Positions 35,556 to 43,831 of a stretch of 64,000 nucleotides of DNA are shown in pieces; position 1 is the first letter of the stretch, and each line of letters starts with the position of its first letter. Made by a program: the position numbers and the translations under genes. Origin of the DNA: PALSA-612 sp963791225 (GTDB lineage Bacteria; Actinomycetota; Thermoleophilia; Gaiellales; Gaiellaceae); contig CAWBRV010000008.1 in NCBI GenBank assembly GCA_963791225.1, positions 1,054,001-1,118,000 of the forward strand, read 5' to 3'. Under the pieces are notes generated by a model. The model saw nothing but the letters and a program-made list of their open reading frames with translations, did no database searches and was not told where the DNA came from.

Positions 35556-36704
35556 CTACGCGGCCCGGGCCCTGGTCGCCTTGTGTTCCGTGACCTGATC
35601 CTGACCGAGCGCATCCAGGGCGACGGTCTCGGGCCCGTCGAAGACGGCACCCGCGACACGGGACCCGCCCGCCTGCACGATCTTGCGGAGCAGGGACGCA
35701 GCTGCCAGTGCGCGCGTCGGGTCCGATCCCTTCGCCTCGGCCGTGAGGTCGTCGACGACGCCGAGGTTCTGGAGCACCTCGGCACAGCTGTTCCGCGCGA
35801 ACGCGTCGGGGTAGTCAAGCCAGGGAAGGAGCCGATCCCTGACGGCGGGGCCGAGGTCGACGAGAGCCTCCTTCGCGGCCTGCCGCACCCACCAGACCCG
35901 ACTCGCGAGCAGCCGGGCGAGCCTGTCCGTGCTGCTCACGTCCCGGAGTTGCCCGAGCGCTCTCGCCGCTCGGACCTGGACGAACCACACCGGATCATCG
36001 AGCATCGACGCCAGTTGCTCGGAGGCCCGCGGGCCCCGGCGCTCGCCGAGCGCCCTGCAGGCGGCTGCTCTGACGTCGGCCTCGCAATCGGCGCAGAGGC
36101 GTAGAAGGGCGTCATCGATCTCCGCATCGGACCCGTCGACGCGTGCGAGTAGTCGAGTCGCGACGGCGCGCACCTCGGGGCTCGGCTCGCCGAGCAGGGG
36201 CAGCAGCGAGCTCTTCCGGATCGCACGACGGTCGAGAAGGGCAGAAGCCCAGCGCGCCGGGCAAATCCCTTTCCGGAGAGCCTCGATGAGGAGCGCGGTC
36301 GCTCGCTCGTCCTCCATCTCGCCGAGAACAGTCAGGGCGGCGGCGCGAACATCCCCGTCGCCATCCACGAGCATGCGCTCGAGCGCGGGCAGGGTTCGAG
36401 GGTGATGGGCCTGCGCGAGGATGCGCACGGCTTCCACGCTGCGCCAGCCCCCACCGGGGTCCAGGGCAGCGTCCACGACTCGCCGCTCGTCGGTGTCGAG
36501 CATGTACCGCGTCAGCGCGGCCGACAGCTCAGGGTCCGAGGAGGAGTCGGCTGCGACCCGCCCCACGATTCGCCACCGCAGGCGATGACCTCTCGAGCCT
36601 CGCCGCAACCCGGCAAGGAGCCGGTCGTACGCGATGCGGTCGACCACAACCCAGGTGGAGAGGCCCAGCCACGCGAAGAAGACAACGAGCAGTGCGGTCG
36701 TCAT
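35556..36704 (-). CDS. Membrane-anchored HEAT-repeat protein
   Basis: 382 aa. One N-terminal membrane helix (about 3-22) and a cytoplasmic array of HEAT-like repeats of about 31 residues, for example DVRAAALTVLGEMEDERATA, VRAAACRALGERRGPRASEQ and VQVRAARALGQLRDVSSTDR, continuing to 330. Such arrays bind proteins. Directly upstream of the polysaccharide synthase gene, so it may regulate or scaffold the enzyme, an inference from operon order. ATG at 36704. No enzymatic motif is seen. Confidence 0.8.
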   Translation of the reverse strand: MTTALLVVFFAWLGLSTWVVVDRIAYDRLLAGLRRGSRGHRLRWRIVGRVAADSSSDPELSAALTRYMLDTDERRVVDAALDPGGGWRSVEAVRILAQAHHPRTLPALERMLVDGDGDVRAAALTVLGEMEDERATALLIEALRKGICPARWASALLDRRAIRKSSLLPLLGEPSPEVRAVATRLLARVDGSDAEIDDALLRLCADCEADVRAAACRALGERRGPRASEQLASMLDDPVWFVQVRAARALGQLRDVSSTDRLARLLASRVWWVRQAAKEALVDLGPAVRDRLLPWLDYPDAFARNSCAEVLQNLGVVDDLTAEAKGSDPTRALAAASLLRKIVQAGGSRVAGAVFDGPETVALDALGQDQVTEHKATRARAA

Positions 36705-36776
36705 CCCTGAGCGCCTTCCAGAGGCGACCTGCAGGCAGTGGATGCGGCTCGAGGCACAGACGTTCCCGCGGCTCGA

Positions 36777-37040
36777 TCAAGCGTTCAGGTCTATGAGCCG
36801 GCGGTTCATCGCGATCGCAACCGCATGCGCCAGCGAACGTGCATGGAGCTTGATGCGGGCACGCTGCTGGTGCGACCGGACTGTCTCTTCGGCGATGAAC
36901 GTCGACGCTGATGCCGACAGAAGCTGCGAGATCTCGTGCGGATCGTGCCCGTTCGCTGTCAACTCGAGACAGTCGCGCTCCGCGGCGTCGAGGTCGGAAG
37001 GCGTAGAAGTCATGCAAGAGACTTCGGCCGAGTCCTCCAT
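36777..37040 (-). CDS. Stand-alone LuxR-type HTH protein
   Basis: 87 aa. It contains only the GerE/LuxR DNA-binding domain: DLDAAERDCLELTANGHDPHEISQLLSAS, then EETVRSHQQRARIKLHARS with the recognition helix, and AVAIAMNRRLIDL. No receiver domain is attached, unlike NarL-type regulators. Just upstream of the HEAT and glycosyltransferase operon on the same strand, so it may control it. ATG at 37040; ATG at 37013 is an alternative. Whether it is a complete gene or the remnant of a longer regulator is not clear. Confidence 0.65.
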   Translation of the reverse strand: MEDSAEVSCMTSTPSDLDAAERDCLELTANGHDPHEISQLLSASASTFIAEETVRSHQQRARIKLHARSLAHAVAIAMNRRLIDLNA

Positions 37041-37083
37041 TCAGGGGAGCCTCGATCAAGGGATCCGCTGCTCAACGACTAGT

Positions 37084-37340
37084 GCGTAGAGTCACGGCGC
37101 GCCGCCGCTCGATGCCGGACCGTGGTGATCGCGCCCGCGACGTGCTCAAGGTCACGACCCGCACCATTCTCGAGAAGATCGACACGCTTGAAGCTGCAAG
37201 CGCGGGCTTCCGCTTCCTCGAGACCGATGCCTCTCGGAAGACAGCCGCCCGATCCGCGAACGGCTCGCCTTCGTTCCGGTTGCGACGACGCGGTACGGCT
37301 GGCAGCTGAGCCGCCGTCGGAGCCTCAGGGCGCCGGCGTG
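37084..37340 (+). pseudogene. GNAT acetyltransferase C-terminal remnant
   Basis: One frame reads ASAGFRFLETDAS, and after a slip near 37230 the next reads DSRPIRERLAFVPVATTRYG, matching the C-terminus of the GNAT gene at 38740-39549 (GFRYLETDASDDSRPILERL, then FVPVTTTTPY). The 5' part before about 37180 is not clearly GNAT. No intact start. The remnant runs into the end of the cupin gene. A decayed paralogue, likely from a local duplication. Confidence 0.6.
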
Positions 37341-37765
37341 AGGCCGTGGCGCTTCATCGCCGCTCCGATCGCTGCGAGGTCGGGCGGGCCGCCGGCGGCT
37401 GCGTCGACGACGGCGGCGATGTCGCGGAAATACTCCGGGCCGAGGATGCCGGGGCTGACGATCGCGAGGCTCTTCGCGTCGGTGTCATGCGTGTTGTCGA
37501 AGCGGTGGACGGCTCGGCGGGGGATGAGCAGCGCATCGCCGATGCCGACCTCCGTCTGCACTCCCTCGACGGTCATCGTCAGCACTCCCTCGAGCCCGTA
37601 GATCGTCTCCTCGTACGCGTCGTGGCTGTGCGCGACGGGCACCTTGGCCCCCGCCGGCACGTCGAACTCGAAGATCGCCACCGACCCGCCCGAATCCTTT
37701 CCCTCGACCAGGAACCGGATCGCCAGCTGCCCGATCCTGATCTCCTCGCGTGTGCTCGTCGGCAT
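37325..37765 (-). CDS. Cupin-domain protein divergent from MarR
   Basis: 146 aa, a single conserved cupin barrel: VPVAHSHDAYEETIYGLEGVLTMTVEGV with the His/His/Glu cluster and GDALLIPRRAVHRFDN with the late His. Such proteins bind a metal and a small ligand, but the reaction is unknown. ATG with GAGGAG seven bases upstream. Divergent from the MarR gene across a large palindromic operator that covers both promoters, so MarR probably represses it. Confidence 0.85.
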   Translation of the reverse strand: MPTSTREEIRIGQLAIRFLVEGKDSGGSVAIFEFDVPAGAKVPVAHSHDAYEETIYGLEGVLTMTVEGVQTEVGIGDALLIPRRAVHRFDNTHDTDAKSLAIVSPGILGPEYFRDIAAVVDAAAGGPPDLAAIGAAMKRHGLTPAP

Positions 37766-37792
37766 CGTGAACTCCTCGCTCTCGGTCGGGGT

Positions 37793-37846
37793 GGTAAAGT
37801 GACTTGACGATATATGACCGAAGACAATTCGTCAAGTGTTTTTACC
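37793..37846. promoter_or_regulatory. Extended palindromic operator between cupin and MarR genes
   Basis: Left half 37793-37810 and right half 37829-37846 are inverted repeats in two blocks each: GGTAAA and ACTTGACGA on the left, TCGTCAAGT and TTTACC on the right. They match perfectly except for a 3-nt gap between blocks, and the centre is 18 nt. Fifteen matched pairs per arm is far beyond chance. The right arm lies inside the first codons of MarR. This fits a MarR dimer-pair site that shuts off both genes. Confidence 0.75.
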
Positions 37847-38278
37847 GATTCGCCCTTCGGCCCGCCGCTGATCGGGGCGCTGCTCCGCATGCCGCTCGAG
37901 ACCGTGCGGCGCCGGATGCTCGAACGGCTGCACGAGAGCGGCTTCACCGACCTCGAAGCGGCGCACCTGATCGTCCTTCAGTATCCCGGTCCGCAAGGCG
38001 CGAAGCCGTCGGAGTTGGCGGCTCGGCTCCGGATCAGCAAGCAGGCCCTCAACTACCAGCTCGGCCAGCTCGAACGGCTCGGCTACCTCGAGCGTCGGCC
38101 CGACTCCGACGATCTGCGCTCCAAGCGCATCGTCCTCACCCCGCGGGCCGAAGCTGCAGTGCCCGTGATCCGCGACGCGGTCGCCGAGATCGAGACCGAC
38201 TGGGCACGACAGCTCGGCGCGGAACGCTTCGGCCGACTCCGTGACCTCCTGAGCGAGCTCAACGGGCTGATCCAGTAG
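37814..38278 (+). CDS. MarR-family transcriptional regulator
   Basis: 154 aa. Winged HTH: LEAAHLIVLQYPGPQGAKPSELAARLRISKQALNYQLGQLERLGYLERR, then the wing with DLRSKRIVLTPRAEAAVPVI. Helical N- and C-terminal parts form the dimer interface. Such proteins repress adjacent genes and release DNA on ligand binding. The gene starts within a palindrome that also covers the cupin promoter. ATG at 37814; the leader is short, so translation may begin almost at the transcript start. Confidence 0.9.
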   Translation: MTEDNSSSVFTDSPFGPPLIGALLRMPLETVRRRMLERLHESGFTDLEAAHLIVLQYPGPQGAKPSELAARLRISKQALNYQLGQLERLGYLERRPDSDDLRSKRIVLTPRAEAAVPVIRDAVAEIETDWARQLGAERFGRLRDLLSELNGLIQ

Positions 38279-38303
38279 CCGCACGGCTACTAAGCTGCGG
38301 GCC

Positions 38304-38738
38304 GTGCGCGACAACCGCTCCGTCCCGTCCGCCACCGTCGTCCCCGTCCTGATCTACCCGGACGTGCGAGAGGCGGTCGCCTGGCTCGGCGCCGCCTTCG
38401 GATTCGTCGAGCGCGTGCAGATCGGCGAGAACCACCGGTCGCAGATGAGTGTCGGCGAGGGCGGCGCGGTCATCATCGGCGACGTGCGCCACGACCGGGT
38501 GCCGCCGCGGCCGGGCGAGACGACGCACTCCGTGAGGGTGCGCGTCGACGACGTGAACAGCCATCTGGCGCGTGCACGCGAGCACGGCGCGGAGATCCGC
38601 ATGGAGCCGGTCGACTGGGAGTACGGCGAGCGGGAGTACGGGGCCGCCGACCCGTGGGGGCACCAGTGGACGTTCGCCGAGACACTCGAGGACGTCCACC
38701 CCGAGTCGTGGGGCGGCACGCTGCTCTCGCCGGAGTGA
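38304..38738 (+). CDS. VOC-family (glyoxalase/bleomycin-resistance-like) protein
   Basis: 144 aa. Two beta-alpha-beta-beta-beta halves: PVLIYPDVREAVAWLGAAFGF, GEGGAVIIGDVR, then SVRVRVDDVNSHLARAREHG and YGAADPWGHQWTFAE, typical of the vicinal oxygen chelate superfamily. The late GHxWTF motif carries a metal-type His. Close to the PhnB/DUF1428-like group; the ligand is unknown. GTG at 38304, 25 nt after the MarR stop, so possibly in the same unit. Confidence 0.85.
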   Translation: MRDNRSVPSATVVPVLIYPDVREAVAWLGAAFGFVERVQIGENHRSQMSVGEGGAVIIGDVRHDRVPPRPGETTHSVRVRVDDVNSHLARAREHGAEIRMEPVDWEYGEREYGAADPWGHQWTFAETLEDVHPESWGGTLLSPE

Positions 38739-38739
38739 T

Positions 38740-39549
38740 GTGACGTCACCCGCTCCCGCCGACCTGCTCACCGCGTTCGACGCGCAGCTGCGCGCGTACC
38801 TGCCCGACCGCCTGCCGGCGGGAGAGATCGTCGAGCGGGACGGGCCGCTCGTCCGCTTCTCGGGCAGGCCCGGCCGTGGCTGGGTGCTCTACCGCGACCT
38901 CGGCGGGATCGAGGGCGCCGCACTCGACGAGCTGATCGCCCGCCAGATCCGGTTCTTCGCCGAGCGCGGCCAGCGGTTCGAGTGGAAGTACCACGGCCAC
39001 GACCTCCCGGCCGATCTTCCCGCGCGGCTGCTCGCGGCCGGCTTCGCGACCGAGGACGCGGAAACCGTGGTGATCGCGCCCGTGGCGGACATCGCGGGCG
39101 AACCTGTCCTGCCCGAGGGCGTGTCGCTGCGGGAGGTGACGAGGCGCGCCGATCTCGAGCTGATCGACGGCCTGGAGGCAGCGGTCTGGGGGGACGACGA
39201 GGACGATGTCGGCTACGCGGACTTCCTCGAGGCGGAGCTCGCCGTCGACCCGGACGGGCTCACGATCGTCGTCGCGGAGGCGGGCCAGACGGTCGTCTGC
39301 GCCGCTTGGGTGCGATTCGTTCACGGCACCGAGTTCGCGACCTTCTTCGGCGGCGCCACGCTCCCGGCCTGGCGGGGGCGCGGGATCTACCGCGCGACAG
39401 TCACGTACCGCGCGAACCTGGCCGCGCAGCGTGGCTTCCGCTACCTGGAGACGGACGCGTCCGACGACAGCCGTCCGATCCTCGAGCGGCTCGGCTTCGT
39501 CCCGGTGACGACGACGACCCCGTACATCTGGTCGCCGCCCGCCGCCTAG
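38740..39549 (+). CDS. GNAT-family acetyltransferase
   Basis: 269 aa. The C-terminal half is a GNAT domain: LTIVVAEAGQTVVCAAWVRF, TLPAWRGRGIYRATVTYRAN (acetyl-CoA-binding R-x-x-G-x-G/A, altered to RGRGIY), GFRYLETDAS and ERLGFVPV. The N-terminal 130 residues (DLLTAFDAQLRAYLPDRLPA) are not a standard GNAT part and may bind the acceptor. GTG at 38740 is one base after the previous stop, so translation is likely coupled. Acceptor unknown. A decayed copy of the last part lies at 37084-37340. Confidence 0.82.
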   Translation: MTSPAPADLLTAFDAQLRAYLPDRLPAGEIVERDGPLVRFSGRPGRGWVLYRDLGGIEGAALDELIARQIRFFAERGQRFEWKYHGHDLPADLPARLLAAGFATEDAETVVIAPVADIAGEPVLPEGVSLREVTRRADLELIDGLEAAVWGDDEDDVGYADFLEAELAVDPDGLTIVVAEAGQTVVCAAWVRFVHGTEFATFFGGATLPAWRGRGIYRATVTYRANLAAQRGFRYLETDASDDSRPILERLGFVPVTTTTPYIWSPPAA

Positions 39550-39956
39550 CCGGACGGCACGACGCCGAGCTGCTGCATCATCCCCATCGCGTCGGTGACG
39601 CCCCAGTGCTCGTGCCCAAGCCCGTCGTCGTCGAAGCGCACGATGTCGATGCCCTGGATGCTGAAGCTCTTGCCGGTCGGCGGGATCCCCATGAAATCGC
39701 CGTCGTGCGTGCCGCTGATGGTCACCCTGCCGACGACCTTGTCGCCGTCGGTGAGGATGTCCTGCACGTCCCAGTGGATATCGGAGAAGGCCCCGATGAA
39801 CATCGTGAAGAACTGCTTGACACCGTCCTTCGTCGGGGCGAGACCCGGTGACGCCTCGTGCTCGACGAAGTCGTCGGCGAGGAGATCGCCGAACGCGTCG
39901 ATGTCGTGGGCGTTGAACAGGTCGTAGGCGCGGCGCATCGTCGCGGCGTGATCCAT
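39546..39956 (-). CDS. SnoaL-like polyketide cyclase family protein
   Basis: 136 aa from ATG at 39956, with AAGGAGGTAGAG upstream. NTF2-like barrel of the SnoaL type: RRAYDLFNAHDIDAFGDLLADDFVEHE, then FFTMFIGAFSDIHWDVQDIL, VVGRVTISGTHDGDF and FDDDGLGHEHWGVTDAMG. Such proteins include ester cyclases and hydrolases, and the role here is unknown. The stop overlaps the convergent GNAT gene by 4 nt. Divergent from the cNMP-binding flavoprotein with a 53-nt gap. Confidence 0.85.
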   Translation of the reverse strand: MDHAATMRRAYDLFNAHDIDAFGDLLADDFVEHEASPGLAPTKDGVKQFFTMFIGAFSDIHWDVQDILTDGDKVVGRVTISGTHDGDFMGIPPTGKSFSIQGIDIVRFDDDGLGHEHWGVTDAMGMMQQLGVVPSG

Positions 39957-40009
39957 CTCTACCTCCTTCGGACGGTTTGCGGCCGCGATCATGACATGCT
40001 GGTCCGGCC

Positions 40010-41611
40010 ATGGTCATCCCGGACGAGATAGCCGCAGTCCCGCTCTTCGCGGGTCTGCCCAGGGCGGAGCTCGAGCGCCTGTCCCGCGTGTCGGCGGACA
40101 TCCATCTCCTCGCCGGCGAGTACCCCGTCAGCGAGGGCGACGAGCGGGCGCTGTTCGCGGTGCTGTCCGGTCACATCGAGGTCGTCAAGATCTTCGACGG
40201 GGTCGAGCGGGTGATCGGGAATCGCCACGAGGGCGACATCTTCGGCGAGGTCCCGATCACGCTCGCGATGCCGTTTCCGGCCGGGTATCGCGCGGCCGAG
40301 CCCTCGCGCATCCTCCGACTCGAGGTGCAGGACTACCACGCGACCGCGTCGGTAGCGCCGGAGGTGGCGGCCAAGGTCGGCGAGATCGCCCGCGGGCGCA
40401 TCGGCGGCCTTCAGCACATCACGGCCGAGCCTGCGCCGCCACGCGCAGTCGTCGTCGGGGCGCAGTACGAGAGGTCGTGCTCCGAGCTACGGCACTTCCT
40501 CGACCGTAACGAGATCAAGTTCGAGTGGATGCAGCAGGAGAACGGCGCGGCGACCGAGGTCCGCTTCGAGGACGGGACGACGATCGTCGAGCCGTCGCTG
40601 CGGGAGGTCGCCGCCAGGCTCGGGCTGCAGACACAGCCCTCGGACGCGGAGTACGACACGGTGGTGATCGGCGGCGGGCCGGCCGGCCTGGCAGCGGCCG
40701 TCTACGGCGCCTCGGAGGGGCTGCGCACGATCGTGATCGAGCGGCAGGCTCCCGGCGGCCAGGCCGGCACCTCCTCGAGGATCGAGAACTACCTCGGCTT
40801 CCCGTCCGGCGTCTCGGGCGAGGAGCTCGGCCGCCGCGCCCACCAGCAGGCGAAGCGGCTCGGAGCCGAGATCCTGGTCACGCGCGCCATCACGGGGATC
40901 GACGCCGCCACCCGAACCGTCACGCTCGACGGCGGCGAGATCCTCCGCACGCACACGATCATCGTGGCGACCGGGGTCACGTGGCGTCACCTCCCGATCG
41001 AGGACTTCGAGCGCCTCGTCGGCAAGGGCCTCCACTACGGCGCCGTGCGCAGCGAGGCTCCGGCCACGCACGGCCTCGACGTGCACATCGTCGGCGCGGG
41101 CAACTCGGCGGGGCAGGCCGCGCTCTTCTTCGCCAACCACGCGAACAGCGTGACCATTCTCAGCCGGTCGGCGCTCGGGAAGAGCATGTCCCACTACCTC
41201 GTCGACCAGCTCGCGACCAAGGACAACATCCACGTCGCAGTGAACAGCGAGGTGACGGCGGTGCACGGCGACGTCTCTCTCGACGCGATCGACGTCCTCG
41301 ACCGCTCGACCGGCACGACGACCCGCCACGCGTCGGGCGGCCTCTTCATCTTCATCGGCGCCGACGCCGACACGGGCTGGCTGTGCGACGAGATCGCGCT
41401 CGACGAGCGGGGCTACATCCTCACAGGCCCCGACGTCCGGGCGACCGGGCGCTGGACGCTCGACCGCGACCCGTTCCTCCTCGAGACGAGCGTCGAGGGG
41501 ATCTTCGCCTGCGGTGACGTGCGCTCGAGTCCGATCAAGCGGGTCGCCGCGGCAGTCGGCGACGGCAGCATGGCCATCGCCTTCGTCCACCAGTACCTCA
41601 AGGATCCCTGA
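40010..41611 (+). CDS. cNMP-binding thioredoxin-reductase-like flavoprotein
   Basis: 533 aa in three parts. Residues 1-125: cyclic-nucleotide-binding-like domain (AVPLFAGLPRAELERLSRVS, GDIFGEVPI). About 140-205: a thioredoxin/glutaredoxin-like fold with a single Cys in YERSCSELRHFL. From 217: FAD motif VVIGGGPAGLAAAVYGASEG, GGQAGTSSRIENYLGFPSG, and NADPH motif IVGAGNSAGQAAL. As in the 19945-21237 paralogue, the CATC redox motif is absent (HYGAV). It may be a redox enzyme switched by cNMP or another ligand. ATG at 40010. Confidence 0.87.
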   Translation: MVIPDEIAAVPLFAGLPRAELERLSRVSADIHLLAGEYPVSEGDERALFAVLSGHIEVVKIFDGVERVIGNRHEGDIFGEVPITLAMPFPAGYRAAEPSRILRLEVQDYHATASVAPEVAAKVGEIARGRIGGLQHITAEPAPPRAVVVGAQYERSCSELRHFLDRNEIKFEWMQQENGAATEVRFEDGTTIVEPSLREVAARLGLQTQPSDAEYDTVVIGGGPAGLAAAVYGASEGLRTIVIERQAPGGQAGTSSRIENYLGFPSGVSGEELGRRAHQQAKRLGAEILVTRAITGIDAATRTVTLDGGEILRTHTIIVATGVTWRHLPIEDFERLVGKGLHYGAVRSEAPATHGLDVHIVGAGNSAGQAALFFANHANSVTILSRSALGKSMSHYLVDQLATKDNIHVAVNSEVTAVHGDVSLDAIDVLDRSTGTTTRHASGGLFIFIGADADTGWLCDEIALDERGYILTGPDVRATGRWTLDRDPFLLETSVEGIFACGDVRSSPIKRVAAAVGDGSMAIAFVHQYLKDP

Positions 41612-43058
41612 ACCGGTCGGCCAGCACCTCGGCCAGCCATCGCCGGGCCTCGAGGACGAGCACCGGGTTCGTGTCCATCGTGTAGTAGCCGAGCGCGATC
41701 AGGGCCTGGGAGAGCGCCAGGCCGCAGGCCCTGGCCCACGTCGCGTCGTCGACCGCGAGTGCAGTCCGGAACAGGTCGCGCGTCTCGGCGGGCAGCAGCT
41801 TCCACGCGACCATCACGTCGTACGCGGGATCGCCGACGCCGAGGCAGCCGAAGTCGAGGACGGCGCTCAGCCGGCCCTGCGTGGCGAGCATGTTCCGCGA
41901 GTCGAGGTCGCCGTGGATCCAGGTGGGCGGCCTGTCCCACTCCGGCGCCGCGAGTGCTTCGTCCCACGCGCTCGCAGCACCTGCGTCGACTGCGCTCCCG
42001 AGTGAGGCGATCGCGGCGCGCGTCGGATCGTCGCGTGTCGCGAGCGGCGCGCCGCGGAACGCGTTGTGCCGACCCGGACCGGGCCCGCCGGTCGCATCGA
42101 CCCGCCGCAGGGCGGACACGAACCCGGCCAGGGCCAGCGCGGCCTGGCCCGGATCGGCGAGGCGCTCCGGGGTCGCGTTCTCGCCTTCGAGCCACCGGCA
42201 GACCGCCCATCGCCACGGATAGCCCTCGCCCGGCTCTCCCCTGGCGATAGGCACGGGAACGGGAAGCGGCAGGAGCGGCGCGAGCCTCGGTAGCCACTCG
42301 CACTCCTTCTCCAGCGCCTCGGTAGCCCGCTCGATCCGGGGGAGCCGCACGGACACGTCGTTGCCGACCCGGTAGATCGCATTGTCCGTCCCGGCGGGCA
42401 GAACGCGCTCGATCGGCAGTTCGGCCCACGCCGGGAACTGCGCCGCGAGCAGCCGGCGCACGAGCGACGCGTCGGTCTCCACCTCGTCCGCGTGCATCCT
42501 GAGCGCGGCGTCGACCTGAATCCGATACGTGACGCTCGGCCGGCCGGCCCCGTCGGGTCTCGTTCCGATCTCGACCGCGCCCAGCTTCTCGACGGCACGT
42601 CGCGAGCGCATGTTGCCGGGTGCGATGAGGAAGTCGACGTTCGCCACCGACCGGAAGGCGTGGCCCAGCATCAGCTCCTTCAGCTCGCGGTTGTAGACGC
42701 CGCCCCAGTACGACCTGCCGAGAAACGTCCAGCCGACCTCCACCTCGCTCCGCTCGGCGTCGTACCCGTGGAAGCGCGACATGCCGATCGCCTCGCCCGT
42801 GCGGGCGTCGAGCACGACCAGCGCGCCGCCCGACGCGAGCTGCTCGTCGAAGAACGCCCGGAAGACGTCCGGCTCGTGGCGGTCCCTCTGGGGATGCTGC
42901 TCCCAGATGAGCGGATCCGACGCTACGGCGTAGAGGGCGTCGAAGTCGCTTGCCCGCACGGGTCTGAGCTCGAGAAGCGCTCCTTTCAGCGTCGGCTGAG
43001 AGTCGAAGAGCGGCTCCTTCGGCGCCTCCTTCACGCGCGGAAGTGTGACCGAGGTCAC
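41598..43058 (-). CDS. GNAT-aminoglycoside phosphotransferase fusion
   Basis: A 486-aa two-domain protein. Residues 25-195 form a RimJ/RimL-type GNAT acetyltransferase (LELRPVRASDFDALYAVASD, GWTFLGRSYWGGVYNRELK, NMRSRRAVEKLGA). Residues 210-486 form an APH-type kinase (VGNDVSVRLPRIERATEALEKE, IHGDLDSRN near 380, and VLDFGCLGVGDPAYDV near 397-412). The order acetyltransferase then kinase is that of the bifunctional AAC(6')-APH(2'') resistance enzyme, though the GNAT group here may differ. Whether it acts on aminoglycosides is unknown. The stop overlaps the flavoprotein end by 14 nt. Confidence 0.85.
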   Translation of the reverse strand: MTSVTLPRVKEAPKEPLFDSQPTLKGALLELRPVRASDFDALYAVASDPLIWEQHPQRDRHEPDVFRAFFDEQLASGGALVVLDARTGEAIGMSRFHGYDAERSEVEVGWTFLGRSYWGGVYNRELKELMLGHAFRSVANVDFLIAPGNMRSRRAVEKLGAVEIGTRPDGAGRPSVTYRIQVDAALRMHADEVETDASLVRRLLAAQFPAWAELPIERVLPAGTDNAIYRVGNDVSVRLPRIERATEALEKECEWLPRLAPLLPLPVPVPIARGEPGEGYPWRWAVCRWLEGENATPERLADPGQAALALAGFVSALRRVDATGGPGPGRHNAFRGAPLATRDDPTRAAIASLGSAVDAGAASAWDEALAAPEWDRPPTWIHGDLDSRNMLATQGRLSAVLDFGCLGVGDPAYDVMVAWKLLPAETRDLFRTALAVDDATWARACGLALSQALIALGYYTMDTNPVLVLEARRWLAEVLADRFRDP

Positions 43059-43155
43059 ACACGGACTGTCGCGTGTGCGACCAAGAGAGGCAAGGAACCC
43101 GCCGCGCTCCCGTCATGTGGGCATGAAGCAGTTCGCCCCCGAAAGGAGCAACGAA

Positions 43156-43797
43156 ATGTTCCGGCGCAATCGCATTCGATCCAAGAGGCTGCTCGTCGTG
43201 GGATTCGGTCTCGCGGCCCTCGTCATCCCGTCCTCGGCACTGGCCGGCGGAGTAGCCGCCCGCTACGGAGCCCCGGACGGCTGGATGCCCTACGTCGTCT
43301 CGTTGACGAAGGCGAGCACCGTCTCCAATTACGGCGCCCCCGACGGCTGGACGCCCTACGTCGAGTCGCTGACGACGCAGAGCCAGTCGATGCCCGACGG
43401 CCGCTCCCAGGACATCCAGGCCACCGAGCAGGGGCTCTGGCTGTCGCAGAGCCTCACCCCGGTCGACGGCCGCTCGCCCGACACGAAGGACTCCGCCCAG
43501 GCGGTTCAGGCACAGAACATGGCGCAGATCGACGGCCGCTCCCAGGACATCAGGACGACCGAGCAGGCGATCGCGCTGTCGCAGAGCCTCACCCCGGTCG
43601 ACGGCCGCTTGCCCGACACGGTCGACGCATCCGTCCAGGCGCACAGCCCGGTCGTTTCGATCACCCGAACCCCGGGCTTCCAGTGGGGCGACTTCGGGAT
43701 CGGAACGGCCGCCGCACTCGGCGCCGTCGCTCTCCTGTTCTTCTCCTTGCGGCGCCTGTCCGGCCGCCAGGGCCGCAAGCCGGTCGCCACCGCCTAA
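43156..43797 (+). CDS. Exported repeat protein with C-terminal anchor
   Basis: 213 aa from ATG at 43156 (GAAAGGAG upstream). Signal peptide (about 11-30), two copies of YGAPDGWxPYV (37-47 and 59-69), and a 45-residue tandem duplication: DGRSQDI-x-TEQ-x-LSQSLTPVDGRSPDT at 81-110 and again at 126-155. The copies are also near identical in DNA. One membrane helix (about 181-198) and a basic tail end the protein, so it is probably a cell-surface protein with the repeats outside. Family unknown. A strong terminator follows. Confidence 0.7.
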   Translation: MFRRNRIRSKRLLVVGFGLAALVIPSSALAGGVAARYGAPDGWMPYVVSLTKASTVSNYGAPDGWTPYVESLTTQSQSMPDGRSQDIQATEQGLWLSQSLTPVDGRSPDTKDSAQAVQAQNMAQIDGRSQDIRTTEQAIALSQSLTPVDGRLPDTVDASVQAHSPVVSITRTPGFQWGDFGIGTAAALGAVALLFFSLRRLSGRQGRKPVATA

Positions 43798-43831
43798 GCC
43801 TTCCTCCTCCTGGCACGAGGTGGCCGGAACA

